Positions 1 through 6,715 of a stretch of 15,790 nucleotides of DNA are shown here, piece after piece. The position numbers and the translations under genes were made by a program. The notes under the pieces are model-generated. The model was not told the origin of the DNA, did not search any database, and saw nothing but the letters and a program-made list of their open reading frames with translations. The stretch is from Verrucomicrobiota bacterium (GTDB lineage Bacteria; Verrucomicrobiota; Verrucomicrobiia; Chthoniobacterales; UBA10450). Each line of letters begins with the position of its first letter. The stretch's first letter is position 1. The stretch spans positions 1 to 15,790 of the forward strand of contig QHOD01000008.1 of the NCBI GenBank assembly GCA_003218615.1, given 5' to 3'.

Positions 1-257
1 AGGTAATCGAGAACGATCCATTGGCTGGCTGGGAACCCGTCAATCGCCACGGGTCGAATCGCGTGGTCCTCTCGCAATCGGGTTTCAATTTCGTTTGCGA
101 TCGCTTTAAGCTGGGGCTGAGAGGTGGCGGAGCAGATTACGAAGAAATCCGTGAACGTCGAGATCGTGCGCAGATCCAACACGACGATGTCTTCCGCCTT
201 TTTGTTCGAGGCGAACTCCGCGCAAGCTTTCGCTAACTGTTCCGCCGTTATTTCAAT
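1..257 (-). CDS. rsfS: Ribosome silencing factor RsfS, 3' end cut off by window edge
   Basis: RsfS (Iojap/YbeB family) binds ribosomal protein uL14 and blocks subunit joining when nutrients are short. The minus-strand frame has no ATG but translates to a clear family N-terminus: an AEQLAKACAEFASNKKAEDI stretch, then VVLDLR, the signature TDFFVICSA segment, and AIDGFPASQWIVLDY running off the window. Only about the first 85 residues are present. It lies directly downstream of nadD, a widely conserved pairing, and overlaps its last codons. The frame holds no ATG, GTG or TTG over the final 35 or so nadD codons. The most likely start is therefore ATT at 257-255, giving Met-Glu-Ile-Thr-Ala-Glu; ATA at 251-249 is an alternative better spaced from GGGAG at 265-261. 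Identity is very likely; the start codon is not settled. Confidence 0.88.
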   Translation of the reverse strand, partial: MEITAEQLAKACAEFASNKKAEDIVVLDLRTISTFTDFFVICSATSQPQLKAIANEIETRLREDHAIRPVAIDGFPASQWIVLDY

Positions 258-811
258 TGCTCCCGGTAAAGTTTTTCGCGTCGAATAATTTCTTCGACAG
301 CTCTTGGCAGGAGATAGCGAATTGACTCGCCAGAGGCAACTCTCTTTCTGATCTCCGTGGCAGAGATGTCGATCCGGCGATGCACAGTCGGATAATGGTC
401 ACTTCGTCCGCGCCCGGTGCGATCAAGAACAATAAAACGGACCAGCTTTTCCAGTTCTCCGAAGCGATGCCACTTCGAGAGTGTCGGTACGTTGTCTTCA
501 CCGATGAGATAGTAAATCTCGGAGCCAGTTTCGCGCCTTCGAATTTCTTCGACGGTGTCAATTGCATAAGAAGGAGCCGTGCGATTCAGTTCGCAATCAT
601 CAAGTACGAATCCCGTTTCCCGCTCGATTGCAGCTTGCAACATCGACAATCGCGTCTCGGCACTGGCGATCGGCGAACCTTTGAGCGGCGAAACTGCTGC
701 TGGAACAAAAATGACCTTCTCCAATCCGAGCGTCTCAAGCGCTTCGCGTGCAAGGATCAGGTGCCCGTAATGAATCGGGTCGAATGTCCCGCCGTAGACC
801 GCGATCTTCAT
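248..811 (-). CDS. nadD: Nicotinate-nucleotide adenylyltransferase
   Basis: NadD transfers AMP from ATP to nicotinic acid mononucleotide, making deamido-NAD in the cytoplasmic NAD pathway. The 187-residue protein has the family length. The nucleotidyltransferase motif GGTFDPIHYGH lies at residues 7-17, SPLKG at 41-45 matches the usual SPHK region, YYLIGEDN at 100-107 matches the LiGaDn strand, and ISATEIR at 149-155 is the second ATP-binding motif (normally SSTxIR). The ATG at 811 gives the canonical MKIAVYGGTFDP start, although no Shine-Dalgarno is evident before it. The 3' end overlaps the rsfS frame by about 10 bases, so the two are probably cotranscribed and translationally coupled. Confidence 0.97.
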   Translation of the reverse strand: MKIAVYGGTFDPIHYGHLILAREALETLGLEKVIFVPAAVSPLKGSPIASAETRLSMLQAAIERETGFVLDDCELNRTAPSYAIDTVEEIRRRETGSEIYYLIGEDNVPTLSKWHRFGELEKLVRFIVLDRTGRGRSDHYPTVHRRIDISATEIRKRVASGESIRYLLPRAVEEIIRREKLYREQLK

Positions 812-884
812 CAGAAAAATATCGCGAGGAATAACCGTTTTTTATTTTCTCCCGGCAAGATCGACATCTAAGTTTCCGCAACGT

Positions 885-968
885 ATGAAAAGTAATTCAC
901 TCGGTCAACTGACCTTGCTAGGGGCGGCCCGCCGGGTCGTCCGCGAACGTTATTGCCATTGGCGTTGA
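885..968 (+). other. 27-codon mini-ORF resembling the nagZ N-terminus (partial duplication or leader peptide)
   Basis: Eight bases upstream of nagZ lies a short frame beginning MKSNSLGQLTLLGA and ending at TGA 966-968. Its start resembles the nagZ start MNTDSLGQLILTGV: 8 of 14 residues are identical, 24 of the first 30 bases match, and TTCACTCGGTCA is identical 91 bp apart. The frames of the two copies differ, since 91 is not a multiple of 3, and similarity fades after about 14 codons. I see this as a truncated duplication of the nagZ 5' end or a small upstream frame. Translation cannot be shown from sequence. Confidence 0.4.
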
Positions 969-975
969 GACTTTG

Positions 976-2076
976 ATGAACACTGATTCACTCGGTCAGC
1001 TCATCCTCACGGGCGTTCCTGGTAAAGAACTCGACTCGAAAACCGTGAAATTGTTTCGGCGCATACAACCTGGTGGTTTCATCTTGTTCGGGCGCAACAT
1101 CAAGAGCCCGGCGCAACTGCGCAAGCTGATCGATGATTTGCGTGGTCTGAGTGAAATCGAGCCGATTATCACGATCGACCAGGAAGGCGGGCGGGTCTCG
1201 CGATTGCGTCTGATTGGGAACGAGCCACCCAATGCGCAGCAGTTGCGCGACAAGGACGATGTCGATCTTATTCGGCGACACGGTGACATCACTGGAAGAT
1301 TACTACGGGTATTCGGTTTTAACCTCGACCTCTGCCCGGTGCTCGATATTTCTTTCGATGACAACGCGGACAATTCTCTACGGGGTCGGTGCTACGGAAA
1401 AACGGTTGAGCAAGTCGTTCGCAACGCCGGCGCGTTCAATGACTCGATGCGAAAGCAGGGGATCGCAAGCTGCGGCAAACATTTCCCCGGATATTCGGCC
1501 GCGAAGAGCGATGCCCACTACGAATTGCCACGGATCGATCGGACCCGTGAGCAATTGAATGAGAACGAGCTCGCAGTGTTCCGGCAGTTCGTCGACAAAA
1601 TCGACAGCATGATGATTTGCCACGGTTGGTATCCATGTTTTGAAGCGGAAAAAACACCCGCCAGCTTGTCGCGTCGGATCATCACTAAGCTACTGCGCGA
1701 AGAGCTCGGCTTCGAAGGTTTGATCATGACGGACGACCTCGATATGGGCGCGATCCTGAACGGGTACGGACTGGAGGAAACGATTCGCCTCGCCATCGCC
1801 GCCGGAAACGATCTGGCCATGATTTGCCATCGCATTCCCGAAATCGAGAACGTGCATCGAATTCTGGGGACTTTGCCGAAGGATCAGATTGATCGCGCGC
1901 TCGGAAGCGTCGCGCGATTCAAGAAGAAGATGTCGACGCCTGCTGCATTTTCTGAAGCGGCGTTTCGCAAGATCGACAATGAGATCTGGGAATTGCGCGT
2001 GGCGACTCTTGGCGAAGAACGTGCCGCGCAACGCAGCGTGGAAGACGGTAAACGCTCGCCTGTTGAAGCGTATTAA
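976..2076 (+). CDS. nagZ: Beta-N-acetylhexosaminidase, glycoside hydrolase family 3 (NagZ type)
   Basis: NagZ removes N-acetylglucosamine from anhydromuropeptides during peptidoglycan recycling. The 366-residue protein opens with LGQLILTGVPG and the QPGGFILFGRN strand (31-41), typical of bacterial GH3 hexosaminidases. KHFPG at 168-172 is followed by the Asp179-Ala-His181 dyad that replaces a classical acid/base residue in the NagZ subgroup. MTDDLDMGAI at 251-260 holds the nucleophile Asp. No signal peptide is visible, so a cytoplasmic location is expected. I start at ATG 976; a TTG one codon earlier is in frame but unnecessary. The Shine-Dalgarno is weak. The C-terminal 45 or so residues after the barrel are not distinctive. 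OPT follows at once, but that gene appears to have its own promoter. Confidence 0.92.
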   Translation: MNTDSLGQLILTGVPGKELDSKTVKLFRRIQPGGFILFGRNIKSPAQLRKLIDDLRGLSEIEPIITIDQEGGRVSRLRLIGNEPPNAQQLRDKDDVDLIRRHGDITGRLLRVFGFNLDLCPVLDISFDDNADNSLRGRCYGKTVEQVVRNAGAFNDSMRKQGIASCGKHFPGYSAAKSDAHYELPRIDRTREQLNENELAVFRQFVDKIDSMMICHGWYPCFEAEKTPASLSRRIITKLLREELGFEGLIMTDDLDMGAILNGYGLEETIRLAIAAGNDLAMICHRIPEIENVHRILGTLPKDQIDRALGSVARFKKKMSTPAAFSEAAFRKIDNEIWELRVATLGEERAAQRSVEDGKRSPVEAY

Positions 2077-2108
2077 ATGCGGTGCGCTGCGGTCCCCGTG
2101 ACGCCGTC

Positions 2109-2138
2109 TTGACCCGTCTGGCGATCCCGCACTATTCT
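2109..2138 (+). promoter_or_regulatory. Putative sigma-70 promoter for the OPT transporter
   Basis: TTGACC (2109-2114) and TATTCT (2133-2138) are separated by 18 bases and match the -35 and -10 consensus at five and four of six positions. Transcription would begin near 2145, which favours the ATG at 2172 as the transporter start over the in-frame ATG at 2082. Prediction by eye only. Confidence 0.4.
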
Positions 2139-2171
2139 CCGCTCGCGTCGGTCGGCGTAGATCGAGCGAAT

Positions 2172-4148
2172 ATGCGCAAGGAACTCACTGTCCGCGGTAT
2201 CATCATAGGCATCGTCATCACGTTGGTATTGACCGCGGCCAATGTGTACTGCGGCCTCAAGGCCGGGCTCACTTTTTCGACATCGATTCCGGCGGCCGTG
2301 ATTTCGATGGCGCTGCTGCGAGGCTTCCGTGACGCGACGGTTCAGGAAAACAACATCGTGCAGACGGTCGCCTCGGCCGCGGGGACGCTGTCGTCGATCA
2401 TTTTCGTGCTGCCGGGTTTGATCATGATCGGTTGGTGGACAGAGTTTCCGTTTTGGATCTCATTCGCGATCTGCGCGCTCGGCGGGATTCTAGGCGTGAT
2501 GTATTCAATTCCGCTGCGCCGCGCGTTGGTTACGACTTCCGATTTGCCGTATCCGGAAGGCGTCGCGTGCGCCGAAGTACTGAAGGTCGGCAGTGGCGGC
2601 GATGCCAAGGACGCTTCCGATGTCGAACGCGGGCGCGCCGGTCTGCTTGCGGTGGTGTGGGGATCGATCGTTTCAGCCGTCTTTGCGGTCGTCGTGGCCA
2701 CGCAAGTCTTTGCCTCTGACGTTGCGCAGACCTTTCGAATCGGACGCAAGGGCGCCGTGAGCGGTTATGATTTCTCGTTGTCGTTCTTGCTGCTCGCGAT
2801 CGGGCACCTGGTTGGTCTCTCGGTTGGTTTGGCAATGCTGATCGGCGCGGTAATTGGCTGGGGCTGGGGCGTGCCGCATTATTCCGCAATTGCTGGCGAC
2901 ATCACGACGGCTGCCGCGGCACTCGCGCAAAAAACTTGGAGCACGAAGGTCCGTTTCGTGGGCGCAGGCGCGATCGGTGTCTCCGCTATCTGGACACTGC
3001 TCAAATTGGTCAAGCCGGTTGCGCGGGGGCTCGCCAGCGCGATGGCTGCTTCGCGCGCGCGCAAAGCGGGCAAAGCCGATACGCTGCCGATCACCGAGCG
3101 CGACATTCCGATCGGCATTGTCGGTCTTGTCACGTTAATTTGCATGTTGCCGATCGCGTGGCTCCTCGCGTATTTAGGGAATACGAGCGGACTCGGTGCG
3201 CATGTCGCGACACTGACAATTGGCGGCGTGGCCTACATCGTGTTGATGAGCTTCTTCGTCTCGGCGGTAACTGGCTATATGGCGGGCCTGATTGGTTCGT
3301 CCAACAGCCCGCTCTCTGGCATTGGAATTTTGGTAGTGATTGGCGCGGCGTTGCTGCTCGTGATCGGCGTAAAACCGTACGTATCGCCGGATGCTGGCAA
3401 GTCGCTCATGGCGTTTGCCCTTTTCACGACCGCGGTGATTTTCTCCGTTGCCGCAATCGCCAACAACAACCTTCAGGACCTCAAGACCGGCCAATTGGTC
3501 GACGCGACACCGTGGAAGCAACAAGTGGCTTTGGTAATCGGCGTTGTCGCCGGTGCGATCGTGATTCCGCCGGTGCTCAATCTAGTGAATCATGCTTACA
3601 GCTTCGTCGGCGCGCCGGGCGCGGAACTGCGTCCGCATCCGCTGCCGGCGCCTCAAGCAGGCCTGATCTCGTCGCTGGGTCAAGGCGTGATTACTGGTGA
3701 AATCGATTGGAGTCTGATCCGCACGGGCGGTTTGATCGGCATCTGCATTATTCTGCTGGACGAAATCCTTGCACGCACGACGCGACACATGCGCGTTCCA
3801 CCGCTGGCCGTGGGTCTCGGAATTTATCTGCCGACGCAGAGCACATTGATGATTGTCGTGGGTGCAATCGTTGGCTGGCTCTTCGATCAGCGGGCGAATC
3901 GCACTCCAAAGCCGGAAGCGACTAAACAGCTGGGCGTGCTGCTCGCGTCGGGCTTGATCGTCGGCGAGAGCGTGATCCTCGTCGTGATCTCTGCAATCGT
4001 CGCGTTCTCGGGCGTAGCCGCACCGCTGGCGTTGGTTGGTCCGGGATTTGAAACCGCCGGAATTATCATCGGCGGAGCAGCTTTTGCCGCTATCGCTTTC
4101 GTTCTGTATCGCTGGATTTTGCGAATGGCGATTGCAAGATCGACGTGA
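2172..4148 (+). CDS. OPT-family transporter (oligopeptide or metal-chelate uptake)
   Basis: Members of the OPT superfamily (TC 2.A.67) import oligopeptides or metal-ligand complexes across the inner membrane. The 658-residue protein is strongly hydrophobic throughout, with well over ten membrane segments. Family landmarks are ELTVRG followed by NVYCGLKAGLT (24-34), SDLPYPEGVACAEVLK (123-138), GLIGSSNSPLSGIGI (372-386, the conserved SSNP-type motif), NNNLQDLKTGQLVDATPWKQ (431-450) and PPLAVGLGIYLP near the C-terminus. I chose ATG 2172 because a promoter-like sequence lies just upstream and the family pattern begins there. The in-frame ATG 2082, 5 bases after nagZ, would add 30 residues lacking any clear feature. 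The substrate cannot be deduced. The TGA overlaps the GTG of the next, decayed gene, implying a former coupled pair. Confidence 0.93.
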   Translation: MRKELTVRGIIIGIVITLVLTAANVYCGLKAGLTFSTSIPAAVISMALLRGFRDATVQENNIVQTVASAAGTLSSIIFVLPGLIMIGWWTEFPFWISFAICALGGILGVMYSIPLRRALVTTSDLPYPEGVACAEVLKVGSGGDAKDASDVERGRAGLLAVVWGSIVSAVFAVVVATQVFASDVAQTFRIGRKGAVSGYDFSLSFLLLAIGHLVGLSVGLAMLIGAVIGWGWGVPHYSAIAGDITTAAAALAQKTWSTKVRFVGAGAIGVSAIWTLLKLVKPVARGLASAMAASRARKAGKADTLPITERDIPIGIVGLVTLICMLPIAWLLAYLGNTSGLGAHVATLTIGGVAYIVLMSFFVSAVTGYMAGLIGSSNSPLSGIGILVVIGAALLLVIGVKPYVSPDAGKSLMAFALFTTAVIFSVAAIANNNLQDLKTGQLVDATPWKQQVALVIGVVAGAIVIPPVLNLVNHAYSFVGAPGAELRPHPLPAPQAGLISSLGQGVITGEIDWSLIRTGGLIGICIILLDEILARTTRHMRVPPLAVGLGIYLPTQSTLMIVVGAIVGWLFDQRANRTPKPEATKQLGVLLASGLIVGESVILVVISAIVAFSGVAAPLALVGPGFETAGIIIGGAAFAAIAFVLYRWILRMAIARST

Positions 4149-4424
4149 AACGGAATTGGAACTGGCCGCTCTGGGTTGGGTTCGTTGTCGCCGTCGGCGG
4201 ATTGTTCAGTTACGAATTCTTCGTCCAATTTCCCGTGACGCGGGATTTTCCATGGGTAAATCTTTTACTCTTCGCAGCGGCTGGAATTTTACCCCGCGGA
4301 GTTTCTCATTGATTCCACAAGGAGAATTCGCTGGGTAAATCTCACGGAAAATATCGCTGTCCGGGCGCGACCCGAACAAGTGCTGAAAGCCTTTGATGAG
4401 ATGGAGCAGACGGCCGCTCGTTAA
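4145..4424 (+). pseudogene. Internally deleted membrane-anchored redoxin (AhpC/TSA-like) gene remnant
   Basis: Two protein fragments sit close together in different frames. The first starts at GTG 4145, overlapping the OPT stop in a GTGA junction, and reads MKRNWNWPLWVGFVVAVGG, then a second hydrophobic stretch after FPVTRDFPWVNLLLFAAAG. It ends at TGA 4312 after 55 codons, the last few out of the family pattern. The second is open from about 4275 to TAA 4422-4424 and contains YPAEFLID, RWVNLTENIAVRARPEQVLK. From memory these are the N-terminal membrane anchor and the C-terminal end of one family of redoxin-domain proteins. The central thioredoxin fold, including the redox-active cysteine region, is absent, so roughly 150 codons appear deleted near 4275-4290. 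The 55-codon frame could still yield a small two-segment membrane peptide. I am fairly confident it is a relic; the family name rests on recall. Confidence 0.68.
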
Positions 4425-4452
4425 GAAAGCAGGCAATACTCCTGCGCGGCGA

Positions 4453-4481
4453 TTGACGGCGCTTCCCCGAATCAATACCTT
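4453..4481 (+). promoter_or_regulatory. Putative promoter for the zinc-ribbon gene
   Basis: TTGACG (4453-4458) is followed after 17 bases by TACCTT (4476-4481). The -35 is good, the -10 weak. The proposed GTG start at 4490 would then give a nearly leaderless mRNA, which fits the lack of a Shine-Dalgarno but lowers confidence in one of the two calls. Confidence 0.25.
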
Positions 4482-4489
4482 GAGCCCGC

Positions 4490-5194
4490 GTGCATCCGGA
4501 ATTGGAACAGCTCCTCGTTCTTCAAGATCGACAACAAAAGATCAGACAAATCCAGACGGAAATTGGGACTGTGCCGCTGCAGCGCAAAAATCTTGAGTCG
4601 CAATTGGCGACGAGCGCGGCCGGCGTGGAAGCACTCAAACAAAAAGCTCGTCAGACCGAGATTGATCGCAAGAAATTAGAGCTCGATGCCGGCACTCGCA
4701 CCGAGAGCATAACCCGGCTCAAGACCCAGCAGTATCAAACGCGCAAGAACGACGAATTTCAGGCGATCGGGCATGAGATCGAACGCTATGAAAATGAAAT
4801 CCGCAAAATCGAGGACGAAGAACTCGAATTGATGGTGGAAGCCGACAAAGTGAAAGGCGACCTTGCTGCCGAAGAAAAAAAAGCGGCGACGGTAAAGGAA
4901 TCGATCGGCCGGCAAATCACCGATCTCGATGAGAAATCAAAGGTTTTGCAGGCGAGGCTGGAAGAATTGACGAAGGAACGCAGCGAGCTGGCTGGGAAGA
5001 TTGACGAAGATGTGCTCGGCCGTTTCGAGCGTCTTTTCAACAGCAAAGGCGATGCTGCCGTGGTCGCGCTCGAACATGAAGTTTGCACCGGTTGTCACAT
5101 GAAAGTGACCACGCAAACCGCGCATCGCGTGAAAGCAGGAAAAGAAATTGTGAGCTGCGAAAACTGCGGGCGTATCTTGTACGACGCCGCGTAA
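4490..5194 (+). CDS. Coiled-coil C4 zinc-ribbon protein (COG1579 / zf-RING_7 type)
   Basis: This 234-residue protein belongs to a widespread bacterial family of unknown or nucleic-acid-related function. Residues about 10-175 are highly charged, rich in Lys, Glu and Gln, and form a long coiled coil. It carries the conserved QYQTRKNDEFQAIGHEIER segment (81-99) typical of the family. The C-terminus holds a zinc ribbon with Cys199-x2-Cys202 and Cys223-x2-Cys226 (CTGC and CENC), ending in GRILYD. The start is GTG 4490 (MHPELEQLLVLQ), which matches the family N-terminus; no ATG is available. It lies downstream of the redoxin relic and converges on ychF. Proposed roles in relatives range from nucleic-acid binding to cell-envelope processes, and none can be chosen here. 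Confidence 0.9.
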   Translation: MHPELEQLLVLQDRQQKIRQIQTEIGTVPLQRKNLESQLATSAAGVEALKQKARQTEIDRKKLELDAGTRTESITRLKTQQYQTRKNDEFQAIGHEIERYENEIRKIEDEELELMVEADKVKGDLAAEEKKAATVKESIGRQITDLDEKSKVLQARLEELTKERSELAGKIDEDVLGRFERLFNSKGDAAVVALEHEVCTGCHMKVTTQTAHRVKAGKEIVSCENCGRILYDAA

Positions 5195-5246
5195 TGTGGG
5201 AGGGCTCTCAGTGTCCCGACGATCGCAGCCCTAGGCCGATCTCACA
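5195..5246. terminator. Possible bidirectional hairpin between convergent genes
   Basis: TGTGGGA and GGGCT (5195-5206) can pair with AGCCC (5227-5231) and TCTCACA (5240-5246), with an 8-base bulge on the right arm. It fills the gap between two convergent genes and could stop transcription from both sides, but there is no U-tract, so it is not a textbook intrinsic terminator. Confidence 0.3.
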
Positions 5247-5257
5247 TTAGTGCGCGC

Positions 5258-6436
5258 TCACACGTTGAAGCGAAAGAAAATCACGTCGCCATCGCGCACC
5301 TCGTAATCTTTTCCTTCCATCCGCAGCTTGCCCGCCTCGCGCGCTTTCGCAAAGGAGCCGCAGGCCATGAGGTCGTCATAGTGAATTGTTTCCGCGGCGA
5401 TGAAGCCGCGCTCAAAATCGGAATGGATTGCACCGGCAGCGGCGGGCGCTTTTTCACCGGCATGAATCGTCCAGGCGCGCGTTTCTTTTTCGCCCGTCGT
5501 CAGGAACGTGCGTAAACCCAGCAGATGATAAACAGCGCGAATGAGCGCGTGGGCGCCGCTGTCTTTTACGCCCACGCCTCGTAAATACTCGACCGCCTCC
5601 TTTTCGCTAAGATCGACAAGTTCGCTTTCAATCTGGGCGCTGATTACCACTGCCTCAGTCGCAAAATGATGCCGCGCATAATCTTCGACAAGATCGACCT
5701 GTTGAACCGCCTTTGTAGCCGGGATCGTTGATCCCGACGCTGATGGAGTTGGCACCCTCGTTCCGGGGTCATCGACCCCGGCTACAGCAATCACTGCGAG
5801 ATCCGATTCGGCCACATTACATGCGAAAATTGTTGGCTTCGATGTAAGAAGAAAAAATCCGCGTGCGATTGCTTTCTCTTCCGGGGTTAATTGAGCTGTG
5901 ATGGCGGGTTTGCCCGCATCGAGATGCGGCAAAAGCTTTTCGATGATCGCGTCTTCGATTTTTGCGGTTTTCGATCCGGCACGGACCTCCTTTTGCAAAC
6001 GATCCTTGCGCTTTTGCAGCGCCACCAGATCGGCGAGCACCAGCTCAGTGTTGATCACCTCGATGTCTCGAACTGGATCGATCGTCCCGCTAACGTGATG
6101 AATGTCACTGCTTTCAAAACAGCGAACAACCTGCACGATCGCATCGACTTCGCGAATGTGGCTGAGAAATTGATTGCCGAGACCTTCACCCGTGCTCGCG
6201 CCTTTCACGAGACCAGCGATGTCAACGAATTCGATCGCGGTCGGAACAATTTTTTGCGAATGCGACATCTCAGCGAGTTTTGCCAGGCGTGGATCAGGCA
6301 CGGTCACCACACCGACATTCGGATCGATCGTGCAGAACGGATAATTCTCCGCCGGCGCCTTGTGAGTGCGCGTGACGGCATTAAAAAGCGTCGACTTGCC
6401 GACGTTCGGCAACCCGACAATTCCAGCACTGAGCAT
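5258..6436 (-). CDS. ychF: Redox-regulated ATPase/GTPase YchF (Obg family) with repeat-encoded insert
   Basis: YchF is a ribosome-associated P-loop NTPase that prefers ATP. The protein starts MLSAGIVGLPNVGKSTLFNA, with the Walker A motif at 8-15, the switch region NYPFCTIDPNVG (31-42), DIAG (72-75) and the C-terminal TGS-like domain with TGEKETRAWTI and DGDVIFFRFNV. A longer in-frame reading to 6541 exists, but its extra N-terminus is only translated tRNA-Pro sequence. The length of 392 residues exceeds the usual ~363. Residues about 218-241 (from VAGVDDPG to STIPAT) are encoded by a palindromic repeat at 5714-5786, inserted after the conserved ACNVAESDLA segment in the linker before DYARHHFATE. 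The frame stays open. A second repeat lies 6 bases before the start codon, and no Shine-Dalgarno is visible. tRNA-Pro is immediately upstream on the same strand and may be cotranscribed. Confidence 0.96.
   Translation of the reverse strand: MLSAGIVGLPNVGKSTLFNAVTRTHKAPAENYPFCTIDPNVGVVTVPDPRLAKLAEMSHSQKIVPTAIEFVDIAGLVKGASTGEGLGNQFLSHIREVDAIVQVVRCFESSDIHHVSGTIDPVRDIEVINTELVLADLVALQKRKDRLQKEVRAGSKTAKIEDAIIEKLLPHLDAGKPAITAQLTPEEKAIARGFFLLTSKPTIFACNVAESDLAVIAVAGVDDPGTRVPTPSASGSTIPATKAVQQVDLVEDYARHHFATEAVVISAQIESELVDLSEKEAVEYLRGVGVKDSGAHALIRAVYHLLGLRTFLTTGEKETRAWTIHAGEKAPAAAGAIHSDFERGFIAAETIHYDDLMACGSFAKAREAGKLRMEGKDYEVRDGDVIFFRFNV
5714..5786. repeat. Paired REP (BIME-like) element inside ychF
   Basis: The 73-bp element begins TGTAGCC and ends GGCTACA. 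Just inside each end is a hairpin with a 3-base loop: GGGATC-gtt-GATCCC (5721-5735) and CCGGGGTC-atc-GACCCCGG (5763-5781). Both halves therefore start with GTAG at the foot of a hairpin and face each other. This is the architecture of REP sequences paired into a BIME, moved by REP-associated tyrosine transposases (RAYT). It is open in the ychF frame. Confidence 0.8.
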
Positions 6437-6441
6437 AAATC

Positions 6442-6464
6442 TGTAGCGACGGTCTCCGACCGCC
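6442..6464. repeat. Single REP-like hairpin in the ychF leader
   Basis: TGTAG (6442-6446) precedes a CGGTC-tcc-GACCG hairpin (6450-6462), the same GTAG-plus-3-base-loop design as the repeat within ychF. Only one half is present. It occupies the place where a ribosome binding site for ychF would be expected (ATG at 6436-6434). Confidence 0.6.
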
Positions 6465-6483
6465 GAGGGCATGAACTTAACTA

Positions 6484-6557
6484 TCGGGCCGGCGGGATTT
6501 GAACCCGCGACCTCTTGAACCCCATTCAAGCGCACTACCAAGCTGTGCTACGGCCCG
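6484..6557 (-). tRNA. tRNA-Pro (anticodon GGG)
   Basis: The minus strand folds into a full cloverleaf: acceptor stem CGGGCCG/CGGCCCG, D-stem GCAC/GTGC with AGCTTGGTA loop, anticodon stem CTTGA/TCAAG with loop ATGGGGT (anticodon GGG, reading CCC and CCU), and T-arm GCGGG-TTCAAAT-CCCGC, discriminator A. The 3' CCA is not encoded (TAG follows), so it must be added by CCA transferase. It sits just upstream of ychF on the same strand. Confidence 0.96.
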
Positions 6558-6715
6558 ATTTGTTGCGAACTATTCACCAACTGCCAAGAAATCGCTAGAG
6601 ATGAAGGCGATCCGTCGCCACGGCGAGTCCTTTTTGTCGCCGACTGTGCTGCGGCCTGCCAGAGCGGATAATGTTTGCACTTCCGGATCTGAGGCCAACG
6701 TTTCGGCCTGACGTG

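Noticed and set aside
2082..2171. Upstream in-frame start for the OPT transporter
   Set aside because: Possible, but a promoter-like sequence at 2109-2138 and the family N-terminus ELTVRG just after ATG 2172 favour the later start.
2936..3700. 254-codon plus frame inside the OPT gene
   Set aside because: Out-of-frame, Arg- and Cys-rich shadow of a strongly hydrophobic, clearly homologous protein.
4428..4446. GCAGG-caatact-CCTGC hairpin after the redoxin relic
   Set aside because: Only five base pairs and no T-tract; too weak to call a terminator.
6437..6541. N-terminal extension of ychF (MVVRLNGVQEVAGSNPAG...)
   Set aside because: It is translated tRNA-Pro and leader sequence; the conserved YchF start is MLSAGIVGLPNVGKST at 6436.
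6601..6711. Short plus frame from ATG 6601 and two small GGCGA/TCGCC hairpins (6606-6641)
   Set aside because: No homology or translation signal, and the 5-base stems are too short to call a regulatory element.
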